Assembly: GCA_965200145.1 (NCBI GenBank)
Contig: CBDATG010000003.1
Location: forward strand, 682,001-746,000
From: CBDATG01 sp965200145
GTDB lineage: Bacteria > Chloroflexota > Dehalococcoidia > Lucifugimonadales > Lucifugimonadaceae
Length of the DNA: 64,000 nucleotides
Direction: 5' to 3'
This document shows positions 33,461-43,419 of this stretch, piece by piece. Each line of letters opens with the position of its first letter. Position 1 is the stretch's first letter. The notes below the pieces were generated by a model. It was not told where the DNA came from. It saw nothing but the letters and a program-made list of their open reading frames with translations, and made no database searches. The position numbers and the translations under genes are program-made.

Positions 33461-36172
33461 TTAGACGATCTGCGGCTGCGTAACGGGGTTGAACTCGTAA
33501 GGTTTGCCTGTGACCATGGGCTCGCGCGCCAGCAGATGTCTGGCCTCGCGGCACAGCTCCTTATCAAAGTCCAAAGCCTCGCAAACCGCGTCATCAATCG
33601 CCAGCTGAACACGGCACTCATGCGCGTACGGAAACGACAGGCGCGGTACTCCCGCCAACTCATCAAACGCATCAGTGAGAGTAGCCATCTGCTCCGTACC
33701 AAGCTTGCCCACCGCGGGCATGGGTATCCGAAGAAGTTCATCGATAGAAAACGATGGGTAAGATGGCTTGAGATTCGTTCTAACGAGCAACATGCCGACC
33801 TTACCTGGCGTGCTGTTGAGAATCATTGCGATTGCCTTCTCTACATCCTCGGGAGCGTGGTTGCCGTTAATCACAGGAACCCCGCTCTGCCAAGCCGCAC
33901 CAACTGAGGGAACGGTAGTCAGACACGCCACATTCTTGACCGATGTCAAGCTAAGGCGCGAGGGCAACTTCAGCCGATGGACCCGGTTGAGATATTTCAG
34001 CGCCCTCTTGTTGCCGGATTTCGGGTTGACATACTCGTCCGGCGGCACCAGCAACCGATCGCAATGTTGCACATTGTGGTCATAGAGCGCCGGTGTAGCG
34101 TGGGACTCCTTAGGGTTGCACTTCTTCATGTGCTCATGAACCCGGCGACCAATCGTCGTCACCTCCACCAGCTTGCCCAACGTCTTCTGCCACAGTTGCG
34201 TCGTAGCGAAATCATAGAGATCGTTGCTGGCAAACTGGAGCGCACTCCAGTCACCCTTCTCAATCCTGTCTCTCGGAATCGAGTCGACGAAGCCCCACTC
34301 TGGATTCGAACCCATATCGCTCACGATGCTGGCGACGCAAGCCGCCGCATCACTCGCAGTCTGGGGGTTAGTCGTCAATTTGACGACCGTCGTGGGACGG
34401 TCTTCGTCCTGCCGCTTGCGCTCAGCTACCAGCAACATCTCACCGATCGATGTGTTCCCCGAGTGGTAGATACGCCGAGGGTCGTACGAAACGATCAGAT
34501 ACTTGATGTGGAAGCGCTCGGCCAGGTCTTTGCGGATGCCCGCACCTGACTTGCCAGCCGCCCAGGCTGTCGGTCCGACCAACGCAAGGCGCCCGCCTTC
34601 CATTGCAAGACGCTTGTCAGCTAGTAGCACGAAACCACCGATGTTGCCGGTGTGCGAGATGCTCGTCCCTTGATATAACTCGTCTTCGCGGCGTGACAGC
34701 GCACTCTTGATGTCTTTCGGAAATTGATGATGTCGCTTGCTGTTCCTCGTGTAAGGCGGATTCATGATCGCCATCGTGAAAGTGGAAGTCTCGATCGGCG
34801 CAGGTGCCGCATCGATCCGCTGGCCGATCGTCGGACGGGGATTCAGACTCAGCTGGTTAATACCCTCTAGCATCTCCAGCGAGCCGAGCTTGCCATTGCC
34901 GTCTTTGTCGATCCCGAGTACCAAGCTGTAAAGATGCATCTCCATGAACGCCACCCGAGGAGCGATCATCCCCAGACCAGTCGCCGTCTGGAATATCGCC
35001 CTGTTGTTCACATCGAAGCCGTACAGCATCTGCTCCAGCAACCCGCGGGCGATATCATCCCGCCGGCCAGTCTTCTCGTGTTGCAAGATGTAGTTCGCGG
35101 CAGCTATCAGCAACGTCCCGGTCCCGCAAGCGAAATCCACAATGCGCAACGATGACACAGAGTCGTAGTCCTCCCAATCGACATCCGCATCATCGAACAT
35201 CAGATTCACCAACATCGTGGCGGCCGGTATGGTTGTGTACATTGACCCGTCATTCTTCGCGCTCTTGAGCGACTGGCAGAACGTGATGCCTACCAGGTCA
35301 TGATGTTGTCCGCCCGCGGTGCTCTGTATGTCTATCGCGGCCTCGGCCAATATCTGTAACGCGGTGTTCCGCGAAGGACCGACGGGCATCGCATCAACGA
35401 TAGAGCAGCTCCATTCAAGGATTTGACGGTAGTCAACCGCTAGCCAACTCACCCAAGCCGACCTGAAGTTCTGCGCCACTTGTGCCGAATCTATGCACTG
35501 CTGCACCGTCATCGGCGGCCACTCGCCCTCGTACATCCGACCGTCGTCGCTCATCGCATCCGCAAGCGGGTCCACCTGATTCCTGATCGCGTCCAGCTTG
35601 ACATGGAACATGATCGCAGTAAGGAGGTCCGTGAGCACGCCTTCCACCGTCGTTTGACGCGCGACCTCTCCTATGTTGGCCAACAAGGAAGCAGACTCTT
35701 CGGCAGATAGCTGCGCGGCTGCCTTCTTGATCGCCACCTCAGCCTTGGCAGCCAGCACATGCGGCGCACCCAGTTCATTCGGTGCCTGCCGCAGATACTC
35801 AGCAAACTCCCCGACCTTGATCCTGCGCCACTGCGTCGTGCCCGCCGATGGCATGAAGTCCGCCGTCCTGACACACGCCTGCACCTCGCCATCAATGAGG
35901 TCCCTGCGACTTCGCATTTCATCTGGATACACCAGCGCAATGGCTACCACACACACCCGACGCTTGAGCTTGGCATCCGCATCCGCTATCGCAGACGCAC
36001 GCTTGGCGTTCGAGTATCCGTGCTCCGCTTCAATGGCAATGCTGTGCCCATCGATGAAGCACTGGATGTCGATCCGGCTACCATCAGGTTGCGGCTCTTC
36101 CTCGCGCACATCGATCCCTGCGTCCTCAAGCAGGTCGCAAAGTCGGGTATTCAGTGGCAGTTCGTTGGACAT
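33461..36172 (-). CDS. Large N6-adenine DNA methylase with N-terminal nuclease-like domain
   Basis: 903 residues, gamma-class order. Motif I DFACGTGTLL (346-355) precedes catalytic NPPYTR (471-476); a C-terminal part probably recognises the DNA target. N-terminal residues about 10-60 hold D35 and IAIEAEHG (E48, E50), resembling a PD-(D/E)xK core but with E-x-E instead of E-x-K, so cleavage is uncertain. The gene at 47455-50451 has the same architecture, so they are distant paralogs. AAGG lies a few bases before the ATG. A type IIG-like restriction-modification role is inferred. Confidence 0.85.
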   Translation of the reverse strand: MSNELPLNTRLCDLLEDAGIDVREEEPQPDGSRIDIQCFIDGHSIAIEAEHGYSNAKRASAIADADAKLKRRVCVVAIALVYPDEMRSRRDLIDGEVQACVRTADFMPSAGTTQWRRIKVGEFAEYLRQAPNELGAPHVLAAKAEVAIKKAAAQLSAEESASLLANIGEVARQTTVEGVLTDLLTAIMFHVKLDAIRNQVDPLADAMSDDGRMYEGEWPPMTVQQCIDSAQVAQNFRSAWVSWLAVDYRQILEWSCSIVDAMPVGPSRNTALQILAEAAIDIQSTAGGQHHDLVGITFCQSLKSAKNDGSMYTTIPAATMLVNLMFDDADVDWEDYDSVSSLRIVDFACGTGTLLIAAANYILQHEKTGRRDDIARGLLEQMLYGFDVNNRAIFQTATGLGMIAPRVAFMEMHLYSLVLGIDKDGNGKLGSLEMLEGINQLSLNPRPTIGQRIDAAPAPIETSTFTMAIMNPPYTRNSKRHHQFPKDIKSALSRREDELYQGTSISHTGNIGGFVLLADKRLAMEGGRLALVGPTAWAAGKSGAGIRKDLAERFHIKYLIVSYDPRRIYHSGNTSIGEMLLVAERKRQDEDRPTTVVKLTTNPQTASDAAACVASIVSDMGSNPEWGFVDSIPRDRIEKGDWSALQFASNDLYDFATTQLWQKTLGKLVEVTTIGRRVHEHMKKCNPKESHATPALYDHNVQHCDRLLVPPDEYVNPKSGNKRALKYLNRVHRLKLPSRLSLTSVKNVACLTTVPSVGAAWQSGVPVINGNHAPEDVEKAIAMILNSTPGKVGMLLVRTNLKPSYPSFSIDELLRIPMPAVGKLGTEQMATLTDAFDELAGVPRLSFPYAHECRVQLAIDDAVCEALDFDKELCREARHLLAREPMVTGKPYEFNPVTQPQIV

Positions 36173-36287
36173 TGCCTTATCACTCTATATCAGAAAGGGG
36201 CGGAGTGCATTCGCCATCTAGATGTGCGCTAACTATCCTAAAAGCCAAGAGATGCTGTGCTCTCCAACGGGAATCCGCCCTAGCAAT

Positions 36288-36293
36288 ATTATA
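36288..36293 (-). promoter_or_regulatory. Candidate -10 box for the methylase at 33461
   Basis: Consensus TATAAT on the minus strand, about 116 nt upstream of the start at 36172, in an unusually AT-rich patch. The best -35 (CTGAAC, 16-nt spacer) is weak. The rest of the gap 36173-36465 holds one dispersed repeat. Confidence 0.35.
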
Positions 36294-36420
36294 GTACATG
36301 ACTGCCAAAGTTCAGTTTACACAATGGCGAAGATTCGCGATCCACCTCGTCGTTGTTGTGGTAACCTCGCGCGACATGGTCGCCGTGTGCAGGAGCTACC
36401 GCAGACTCGGATCTGGCACC

Positions 36421-36455
36421 GAATCCTGTCCTATCCTGCTTATCCCTGTGAATCC
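36421..36455. repeat. Dispersed repeat, copy 12, reversed
   Basis: GAATCCTGTCCTATCCTGCT then TATCCCTGTGAATCC, the reverse complement orientation. It lies just downstream of the HNH gene. Confidence 0.8.
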
Positions 36456-36465
36456 CGGTTGCGCC

Positions 36466-36864
36466 TCACGATACCGCATTCGGCTTGACTTCCGTCTCCC
36501 AGCGCAGCTTCGCCCAATCGTGGCGGTGCTTGAAGCCCCGCAACACCTCGTCGTGCAGCGAATCGGTCTGGATCAGCCCGTCCTCGAGCGCTCGGCGGAT
36601 CGTCTGCTCTGGGGTGAGTCTGTCGGACTTGTTGCTGTTGCACACCGTGCATGCCAATGCGCGGTTCCAGCAGTCGTCGTTGGATCCGTCGCGTCTGTTC
36701 GGCTCGATGTGGTCTAGGTGCAGCTCCTGGCGATGTCCGCCCATGGTGCGGCCGCAGTACCAGCATCCGGTCCCCCATTCGTGCACGAACGCGTCCCATA
36801 TCTGGTCGCTGGTCTCCTTGGGCTTCTGCCTGTACATAGGCTCAGACAGACGCACGCCGGTCAT
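36466..36864 (-). CDS. HNH endonuclease
   Basis: 132 residues from the ATG at 36864. A complete HNH core is present: CWYC (34-37), LHLDHIEP (Asp51-His52), the central CWNRAL Asn (67) and CTVCN (72-76); the two CxxC pairs bind a structural zinc and the His/Asn metal site cuts DNA. The frame stays open to 37125, but that extension is antisense-frame sequence of the methylase. It starts 26 bp after the stop of the methylase at 36891, forming a probable restriction-modification pair. Target unknown. Confidence 0.85.
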   Translation of the reverse strand: MTGVRLSEPMYRQKPKETSDQIWDAFVHEWGTGCWYCGRTMGGHRQELHLDHIEPNRRDGSNDDCWNRALACTVCNSNKSDRLTPEQTIRRALEDGLIQTDSLHDEVLRGFKHRHDWAKLRWETEVKPNAVS

Positions 36865-36890
36865 ATGCCGCAGACGGCAGGCGCGCGACG

Positions 36891-38273
36891 CTAGGGAAGC
36901 TGGTTGGGGCCGCGCACTTTGATCGTCCTGTTGGCCGTGGCGAGCTGCGGTCGCAGCTTGACATCCGGCTCCCGATTGTCTTGTGGCACCACGCCCTCGG
37001 TTACGATCCCCAATTGGGGATGCTTGTGGAACTGCCTGCGAACTATGGTCCAGGCACGCGGCGAGATGTCGCAGGCGATCCAGCGTCGTCCGGTCAGTTG
37101 CGCGGCGACCGGGACATACGCGCAACCAGCGAAACAGTCTAGCACCAGGTCGCCCGGCTCGGTACTGGACAGGATGATACGTTCTGCGAGTGCCTGCGGT
37201 TTCTGCGTCGGGTAACCGGTGCGTTCATCGCCCGCCACAGGTTTGATGTCTGCCCACAGGTTCCCTATGGGCGTACCGCGGAAGTCATCCTCGTACATCC
37301 TTCGTTGTAGCCTGCCGTTTGGCAGTATCACGATGTTACCCTTCTGGTATTCTTCCTCCAACCTGGGCTTGGTCAACATCCAACCGCTCGGATGAGGATT
37401 TCGGTAGCCCTTCCACTCGTAGCACTGATTCGGACGTGCCTCCATACCCGGAGTGTTCCAGATGTGATTGCTGTCGTCGTAGTATCGGCGTCCTTGGTCG
37501 TCAACGAGATTGAACTTCTCCTCGGCTTCGTCTGGTGAGAGCGGCCGATACGGCTTGACTGGCGTGGCATCGGACTTCGCGTAAAAGAGCAACGTATCCG
37601 TTAAGTGCCCCCACTGCTTCGGCGCGTGTTGGAAACTGCCATGTACGGAAGTGTGCCGGAGCCAAGTTATTTCGTTGCGGAAATTACCCTCACCGAAGAC
37701 CGCGTCCATCATCTGGCGAAGGTAGGCGTTGGCTTCATGGTCGCAGTGCAGGTAGACGCTACCTGTCGGCTTGAGCACGCGCCGGATCTCAAGCATCCGC
37801 TCAACCATGAACGCGATGTACGCGGCTATGCTGTCGCTGTGCGTGTGGCGCGTGGCATGGATCAGCCAGTACGCCCCTGGGCAGACGACTTTCAACTCGG
37901 CCATCCAATCCTCGTAGACGCGCGTCCGGAAGCTCCAGATGTCCGCGAACTTGGCCGTCCTGCCCTCCTGGTCCGGATACTCAACTCCCCTACCGTATGC
38001 CGTCTCAGCATCGTAAACGCCCCAAGATGCCATCATGTCGCGTTCAATCCGACACTCCTCCTGCGTCAACGGATCCTTCAGCTTGCCCTCGAACGTCTGC
38101 TTCTTCCCGAACGGCGGGTCGATGCACACCAGGTCGATGCTCTCGTCGTCGAGCGATTTCAGGAACGGCAGATTGTCGCAGATGAAGATCGTGCCGTCCA
38201 GCTCGTCCGCGTTGGTCATCGTGGACGCGTCGACCTCCTCGAGCGTCTGCTCTATGCTGTCAGTCTGGGTCAT
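36891..38273 (-). CDS. Beta-class DNA methyltransferase (type III Mod-like)
   Basis: 460 residues from the ATG at 38273 (GTG at 38282 is an alternative). Catalytic motif IV IDLVCIDPPFGKK comes before the SAM-binding motif LDCFAGCAYVPVAA, the order of beta-class enzymes such as type III Mod subunits. The usual F-x-G-x-G-T of motif I is altered to FAGCAY, so one SAM contact differs. It is followed by the HNH nuclease gene at 26 bp. No helicase-type Res subunit is present, so this is not an ordinary type III system. Confidence 0.85.
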   Translation of the reverse strand: MTQTDSIEQTLEEVDASTMTNADELDGTIFICDNLPFLKSLDDESIDLVCIDPPFGKKQTFEGKLKDPLTQEECRIERDMMASWGVYDAETAYGRGVEYPDQEGRTAKFADIWSFRTRVYEDWMAELKVVCPGAYWLIHATRHTHSDSIAAYIAFMVERMLEIRRVLKPTGSVYLHCDHEANAYLRQMMDAVFGEGNFRNEITWLRHTSVHGSFQHAPKQWGHLTDTLLFYAKSDATPVKPYRPLSPDEAEEKFNLVDDQGRRYYDDSNHIWNTPGMEARPNQCYEWKGYRNPHPSGWMLTKPRLEEEYQKGNIVILPNGRLQRRMYEDDFRGTPIGNLWADIKPVAGDERTGYPTQKPQALAERIILSSTEPGDLVLDCFAGCAYVPVAAQLTGRRWIACDISPRAWTIVRRQFHKHPQLGIVTEGVVPQDNREPDVKLRPQLATANRTIKVRGPNQLP

Positions 38274-38497
38274 GCCTCTCACATGTTCGCCGAAGCTGTG
38301 CTACGTGCTCGCTCGCGTGCCTGCCATTCAAGCGGTTGCAGGTGTCGGAGCGTCATCGGCATGTACCAGTATCGCAGATTCTGTTCAATCGTGCACGGGG
38401 GCTGTCAGTATGGACGCGTTGGTGGTCTCTGCCAACACGGCATCGATATCCGACCTGTCACGATTCCTGATGTCTACTGCCGCTGTAGACTCCACCT

Positions 38498-39682
38498 TCA
38501 CGCGGCAGCGCCGTCGTTAAACATCCTGTCGATCTCGGCATCGGAATAGCCCGCGTCTGCTAGAACCTCGCGTGTGTGTTGGCCTAGCTGTGGGGCGGCA
38601 GTGCGGATTGAACCGGGCGAACCGTACAGCTTAGCGGCCAATCCGATGTTTGGCACGGTGCCGGCGGCGGGATGTTCAAGGTCCACTCTCATCTCACGGG
38701 ATGCGACGTGCGGATCGTCCCAAACCTGTTGCATGTCGTAGATGGGTCCACAAGGTACGCCTGCCTGGTTCAAGACCTCCATCCAGTGGTCTGTGGAATG
38801 CTGGGCGAAGGTCTGTTCCAAGTCGGACTCTAGCTGGGTTTGGTTCGTGAGTCTTCCTGCGTTGTCTGAGTATTGCGGTTGGTCCAACAGGTCAGCGCGT
38901 CCGATGGCTTGGCACAGTCGCTCCCAGTTCGACTGGTTCGGTGCGCCGAGGTTGATATAGCCGTCGCTTGTCCGCAGGGCCTGGTATGGCGCGGACAGGC
39001 GATGCGCGGAGCCTAGCGGGCCTGGTGTGTTGCCAGTAGCCCAGTAGCTGCTTGACTCCCAAACGGTGTACGCGATTGCAGCTTCGAGGATGCTGACCTC
39101 CAGGTATTGTCCTGCGCCGGTCTTGAGTCGGTTGATGTATGCGGTGAGTATCCCGTAAGCGGCATACAGACCGGCGTTAAGGTCAGCCATCGGGACGCCG
39201 ACCTTTACGGGTGGCGAGTTTGGAATACCGGTGAAACTCATGACGCCGCTCATGCCTTGCGCTACGAGGTCAAACCCAGCGCGTTGTGAGTAAGGTCCAG
39301 TGCGACCAAATCCCGATATGGAGCAGTAGATCAACGCGGGATTGATCTTGGAGAGCGGGTTGTATCCGAGTCCAGCGCGATCCATTGCGCCGGCTCGGTA
39401 GTTCTCGATGAATACATCGGCATCGGACAGCAGGCGCTTTATTGCGGTGACACCGTCATCTGACTTGAGGTTCAACACGATGGATCGTTTATTGCGGTTC
39501 ATCGCGAGGAATGCGGCCGATTCTCCGTTGATGAACGGCGGTCCCATGCGTCGTGTGTCGTCTCCGCCGGTGGGTTTCTCGACCTTTATCACATCGGCTC
39601 CCATGTCGGCGAGCAACATGGTGCAGTAGGGGCCGGCTAGTATCTGCGACGCGTCGATGACCTTGAGAGAATCGAGCGGCAT
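38498..39682 (-). CDS. CaiB/BaiF family CoA-transferase (class III)
   Basis: 394 residues. The family start MPLDSLKVIDASQILAGPYC is at 39682, with GGCGGT upstream; in-frame ATG 39718 and TTG 39727 would add 12-15 residues of unlike sequence. ADMGADVIKVEKP, NRNKRSIVLNLK, VFIENYRAGAMDRAGLGY and the region with the catalytic Asp are in place. It moves CoA between carboxylic acids; substrate unknown. Convergent neighbours are absent; the gap 38274-38497 shows nothing recognisable. Confidence 0.9.
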   Translation of the reverse strand: MPLDSLKVIDASQILAGPYCTMLLADMGADVIKVEKPTGGDDTRRMGPPFINGESAAFLAMNRNKRSIVLNLKSDDGVTAIKRLLSDADVFIENYRAGAMDRAGLGYNPLSKINPALIYCSISGFGRTGPYSQRAGFDLVAQGMSGVMSFTGIPNSPPVKVGVPMADLNAGLYAAYGILTAYINRLKTGAGQYLEVSILEAAIAYTVWESSSYWATGNTPGPLGSAHRLSAPYQALRTSDGYINLGAPNQSNWERLCQAIGRADLLDQPQYSDNAGRLTNQTQLESDLEQTFAQHSTDHWMEVLNQAGVPCGPIYDMQQVWDDPHVASREMRVDLEHPAAGTVPNIGLAAKLYGSPGSIRTAAPQLGQHTREVLADAGYSDAEIDRMFNDGAAA

Positions 39683-39829
39683 GTTACCGCCGGCGATGGA
39701 AGGGTCAGGCAATTGCATCGTTATCAACCGATGGTTGGTGCGAAGGAGGCGGTTTTGGCGACGGTCGAAGTGGCAGCGGTGCCAAGTTGCATGCGTCGTG
39801 CTCGGTGAATGGCGTTGTTGACAGCGGGT

Positions 39830-40975
39830 TCAGCTGCCGCCGCCGGCTGCCATCTGGTAGACCTTGCCTTCGGTTTTGATGGCAGGAGCGTATACCATGC
39901 GCGCGTCGTGCATCTGCTTGATGTCCTCTGCGCCTACGTAACCCATGCCGACCCGCAATGCGCCAACTAGGTTGAGTGTGCCGTCCGACCGTGAGGATGG
40001 TCCGAACAGCAGCTCTTCCAGTCCGTATCTGACGCCTAGGTCGATTCGCGTTCCGCGCGGTAGCGATTCGTGCCAAGTTGCCATGCCCCAGTGCATTCCC
40101 TTGGCAGGTGCTTCGCGCGTCATTGCGAATGGGCTGCCGATCATCACCGAGTCTGCGCCGGCAGCGATTGACTTGCATACGTCGCCGCCTGTCCTGATGC
40201 CGCCATCTGTGACTATTGGCACGTATCTACCGGTGCGGTGGTAGAAGTCGTCCCTGGCGGCGGCACACTCCAAAGTGGCGGAGACTTGTGGGACGCCGAT
40301 ACCGAGTACTTCGCGGCTGGTGCAAGCTGACCCAGGTCCGACGCCGACGAGAATGCCATGCACGCCTTCTTCGAGCAATTCTGATGTGACGGTATAGCTG
40401 ACAACGTTGCCAACCACGACGGGAATGGTGACCGATTCCACGAGTTGTGATAGCCGTAGGCCTACTGGGCTGTTCGCTGATCTGTGATTCTTGGTAACGA
40501 CGGTTCCCTGAATGACGATCATGTCTGCGCCAGCTTCGGCAGCTAAAGGTGCGTTGCGCTTCGCGTTAGGCGGTACGAACGATACAGCTGCTTTTCCACC
40601 GGCGGCTTTGATCTCCTCGATGCGTTGTCCTATGAGTTCGGGGTTTATCGGTTGGTTGTAGAGCCTCTGCATCAGCTCGGTTGCATCGTTCTTTGGCGCG
40701 GCTGCTATCTCGGCGTAGATGGGTTCTGTATCAGCGTAACGCGTGTGCAGTCCGTCCATGTTCATGATCGCCAGTCCGCCGTATTCGCTCATCGTGGCGG
40801 CGAAGTCGACATCTACGACGCTGTCCATCGCTGCTGCTAGGAACGGGATTTCCATTTCGAGGCCGTCGAAGCGCGCGGTAGTATCTGGCATGTCCGGGCT
40901 GATGGTCACGTTCCCGGGCACGATTGCGACATCGTCGAAGCCGTAAGCTGGCTGGAGGGTCTTTAATCCATTCAT
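39830..40975 (-). CDS. IMP dehydrogenase family protein, GuaB3 type
   Basis: 381 residues from the ATG at 40975 (TTG 40984 possible). A TIM-barrel IMPDH/GMP-reductase fold without CBS domains: FDDVAIVPG at the start, the catalytic Cys loop GVGPGSACTSREVLGIG, the phosphate-binding VTDGGIRTGGD and GADSVMIGSPF. The length and lack of CBS match GuaB3 proteins. Some GuaB3 members act as GMP reductases; the activity here is not determined. Confidence 0.88.
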   Translation of the reverse strand: MNGLKTLQPAYGFDDVAIVPGNVTISPDMPDTTARFDGLEMEIPFLAAAMDSVVDVDFAATMSEYGGLAIMNMDGLHTRYADTEPIYAEIAAAPKNDATELMQRLYNQPINPELIGQRIEEIKAAGGKAAVSFVPPNAKRNAPLAAEAGADMIVIQGTVVTKNHRSANSPVGLRLSQLVESVTIPVVVGNVVSYTVTSELLEEGVHGILVGVGPGSACTSREVLGIGVPQVSATLECAAARDDFYHRTGRYVPIVTDGGIRTGGDVCKSIAAGADSVMIGSPFAMTREAPAKGMHWGMATWHESLPRGTRIDLGVRYGLEELLFGPSSRSDGTLNLVGALRVGMGYVGAEDIKQMHDARMVYAPAIKTEGKVYQMAAGGGS

Positions 40976-41162
40976 ATGCTGCAAGTTTCAGCGACTCCTA
41001 CATGACGAGTGGGCTATGTCGGCTGCCACCGCGGTCGGTGTTGCGGCAACGGTACGTACGGCGGAAGCATGGCAAAGGCTGGTATTGTTGCGATAAGAAG
41101 TGCGATACTACGGATTCAGATTATTATCGCAGAGTTCGTGTGACTTTGCAAGTAACTCTAGC

Positions 41163-42125
41163 ATGACGAAGTCGCCAAGGGGGCATATCGAATCTGGTCG
41201 CGAGTTGAGCTCGAAGGGCGGGATTGCAGTTGTGGCAGCAGGCAGACTTGGTTCGTCGCTAGCCCTTGCCCTTGTGAAAGCCGGGCGCAATGTGGTTGCC
41301 GTATCGAGCCGTCGCGTTGAGCATCGCCGCTGGCTTGCAAGCGCGTTCGGAAGTGCGAATGCGGCACGAGGTGGCGGCACGCGTTCAAGCACGGTGCGTG
41401 TGTGCGAGGATGCACAGGAAGCGGCAAGTCACGCGAAGGTGGTGTTCGTTACATCTAACGATGGGGCAATGGGCGATGTTGTCGATTCGTGTGAATTGGG
41501 CGTGGGGCAGTACGCCGCGCACTGCTCCGGGTTGCTGGCCGCTAATGTGCTGTCGGAAGCTGCGCCACATGCGACCGTGGGGGCGATCCATCCGTTGCAG
41601 ACGTTTCCTACGCCGGACTCTGATCGTCTGTTGCACGGGATATCGTTTGGTATCGAGTCATCGGATGCCGCGTTTCGCGAGTGGTTGTGCGGTATCGCAA
41701 TATCGTTCGGAGGGCGAGTGGTACATCTGACTGGCGATGCTGACCGCGCGGCATATCACGCGGCGGCAGTAATGGCGTGCGGTTTGCTGGCGGGTTGGAC
41801 AGGGCTCGCCGCCGATATGTGGGGTGCTTTAGGGATATCGCGTGATGAGGCGCTGCGACATATGGCACCTATGATTGAGTCGACCGTGAGTGCGGTATCG
41901 CAACTAGGCATTCCCGAGGCGATGTCCGGTCCGTCCGTGCGTGGCGATATAGACACTGTTAGGGCGCATCTGGATGCTACTGGTCGGGCCGGACCTGATG
42001 TTGGGCGGGCTTATGCCGCGCTCGCGTTGGCGCAACTTCCGCTCGCCTCTGCGAAAGACAATTTGGACGCTGATGTCGTAAGAGAACTTACAGATATCCT
42101 GACTGACCACCTGCACTCGATATGA
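41163..42125 (+). CDS. Rossmann/DUF2520 oxidoreductase-like protein
   Basis: 320 residues from ATG 41163. An N-terminal NADP-type Rossmann fold (GIAVVAAGRLGSSLALALVKAG, shown here only in part as AAGRLGSSLA) is followed by VVFVTSNDGAM and the DUF2520 C-terminal domain with IHPLQTFP and DRAAYHAAAVMACG. The family resembles ketopantoate-reductase-like proteins and is often found near pantothenate genes; function unproven. It overlaps the next gene by four bases (ATGA). Confidence 0.8.
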   Translation: MTKSPRGHIESGRELSSKGGIAVVAAGRLGSSLALALVKAGRNVVAVSSRRVEHRRWLASAFGSANAARGGGTRSSTVRVCEDAQEAASHAKVVFVTSNDGAMGDVVDSCELGVGQYAAHCSGLLAANVLSEAAPHATVGAIHPLQTFPTPDSDRLLHGISFGIESSDAAFREWLCGIAISFGGRVVHLTGDADRAAYHAAAVMACGLLAGWTGLAADMWGALGISRDEALRHMAPMIESTVSAVSQLGIPEAMSGPSVRGDIDTVRAHLDATGRAGPDVGRAYAALALAQLPLASAKDNLDADVVRELTDILTDHLHSI

Positions 42126-43333
42126 ACGATCTGGACCTCTCATTCGAACTCGCGTCTGTGCGGACCTACCATCTGTCATTCGGTAAGGAGGCGAGCTACT
42201 GGCAAGATTACGGCACCACGCTGGAAGGTGGCGACGCTGACACGGGCAGTCCGCGATATGAATTCAAGGCCGGGTGGCAGACGGTCTACGCGACGGCGGT
42301 TGAGACGCCTCTGGTACAGGTAGAGCTCGCGGATGGTGCTGTTGGATGGGGAGAGTCAAACACTCCGATAGCGCCGGAGATTGTGTGCATGATGATCGAT
42401 CGTGCAATCGCGCCGATGACTGTTGGCCACAAGTTCGCTAATCCGCAACATCTCTGGGACTTCGTATATGACACGCAACGTGGGCGCGGTGTCAACTCTG
42501 GGTATTGGATGGATGCGCTAGCTGCACTGGATATCGCGGTGTGGGATGCTGTGGGCAGGCGAAACGATGTTCCGGTCGCCAAATTGATCGGTGACGCACC
42601 GCGACGAGAGATTCCAGTCTACCAGTCGGGTCTGCGTCAGGCCTCAGTGGATGAGCGGGCGGATTTCGCGAACGAGTTGGTCGGCAACGGTGTACGGGGA
42701 GTCAAGACCTTCCCTACAGGCGGGGTTGACGAGATTCTCAAGGAACTCGACTCGTTGATGGAGAGGTGTCCGGGAGTTGAGCAGTGGATGGTTGACGCTC
42801 TTTGGATGTGCGACTTCGACTCAGCAGTTGAGCTCAAGCGTGAGCTAGGTACGCGCGGCGTGCGCTTCTTCGAGTGTCCTTTGCAACCCGAGCTTCTCGG
42901 AGAGCATCGCGACTTGGTTCGTATGGATGGAGCACCGATAGCGCTCGGTGAGCACTTCCGGACCTCTTATCAGCTGCGTGATTGGCTGACTGAGCCGCTT
43001 GGTATGGACATCTTCCAGCCCGACATCGGCAGGACGGGCATCAGTGACTATGTGCGCCAGCTTGATATGGCGTCCGCGGCCGGAGTTCCGACGACGCCGC
43101 ACATGGGGAATGGTGTATCGGTCTTCCAAGCTGCAACTCTGCACTGCGCGGCGGTTGCGTCACCGTTGATGTTGCAGGAGTTTCAGAGCGGTCTCTCGAC
43201 TCTGTTGCGAGATGCGACAAACTCAGCCTGGCGTTTGGAAGGCGGTGTGTTCGTGCTGCCGGAAGCTGCAGGCTTGGGCGTGACGGTGGATGAATCGGCG
43301 TTGGCGAGTTACGTCGTCCCAAAAGCTTGGTGA
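42122..43333 (+). CDS. Enolase-superfamily (mandelate racemase/muconate lactonizing) enzyme
   Basis: 403 residues. An N-terminal capping domain and a TIM barrel with metal ligands in MVDALWMCD (Asp), FFECPLQP (Glu) and IALGEHFR (Glu); TPHMGNG gives a catalytic-type His. The Lys position reads VKTFPTGG. It probably dehydrates or racemises a sugar acid; the substrate cannot be assigned. Start codon shared with the preceding DUF2520 stop, so co-translated. Confidence 0.88.
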   Translation: MNDLDLSFELASVRTYHLSFGKEASYWQDYGTTLEGGDADTGSPRYEFKAGWQTVYATAVETPLVQVELADGAVGWGESNTPIAPEIVCMMIDRAIAPMTVGHKFANPQHLWDFVYDTQRGRGVNSGYWMDALAALDIAVWDAVGRRNDVPVAKLIGDAPRREIPVYQSGLRQASVDERADFANELVGNGVRGVKTFPTGGVDEILKELDSLMERCPGVEQWMVDALWMCDFDSAVELKRELGTRGVRFFECPLQPELLGEHRDLVRMDGAPIALGEHFRTSYQLRDWLTEPLGMDIFQPDIGRTGISDYVRQLDMASAAGVPTTPHMGNGVSVFQAATLHCAAVASPLMLQEFQSGLSTLLRDATNSAWRLEGGVFVLPEAAGLGVTVDESALASYVVPKAW

Positions 43334-43419
43334 TTCGGAGCGGAATACCCGTTGCGATTTACGGCGGATTTGTTGAGAATCGTTAAGTTGCAGGTGCGTG
43401 ACGGGAAGGATCGACTACG

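Noticed and set aside
36865..37125. N-terminal extension of the HNH protein
   Set aside because: It runs in the coding region of the upstream methylase in another frame; the HNH domain starts after ATG 36864.
38274..38497. Plus-strand frame ending at 38520 in the gap
   Set aside because: Mostly antisense to the methylase, Ser/Ala-rich, no motif; gap left unassigned.
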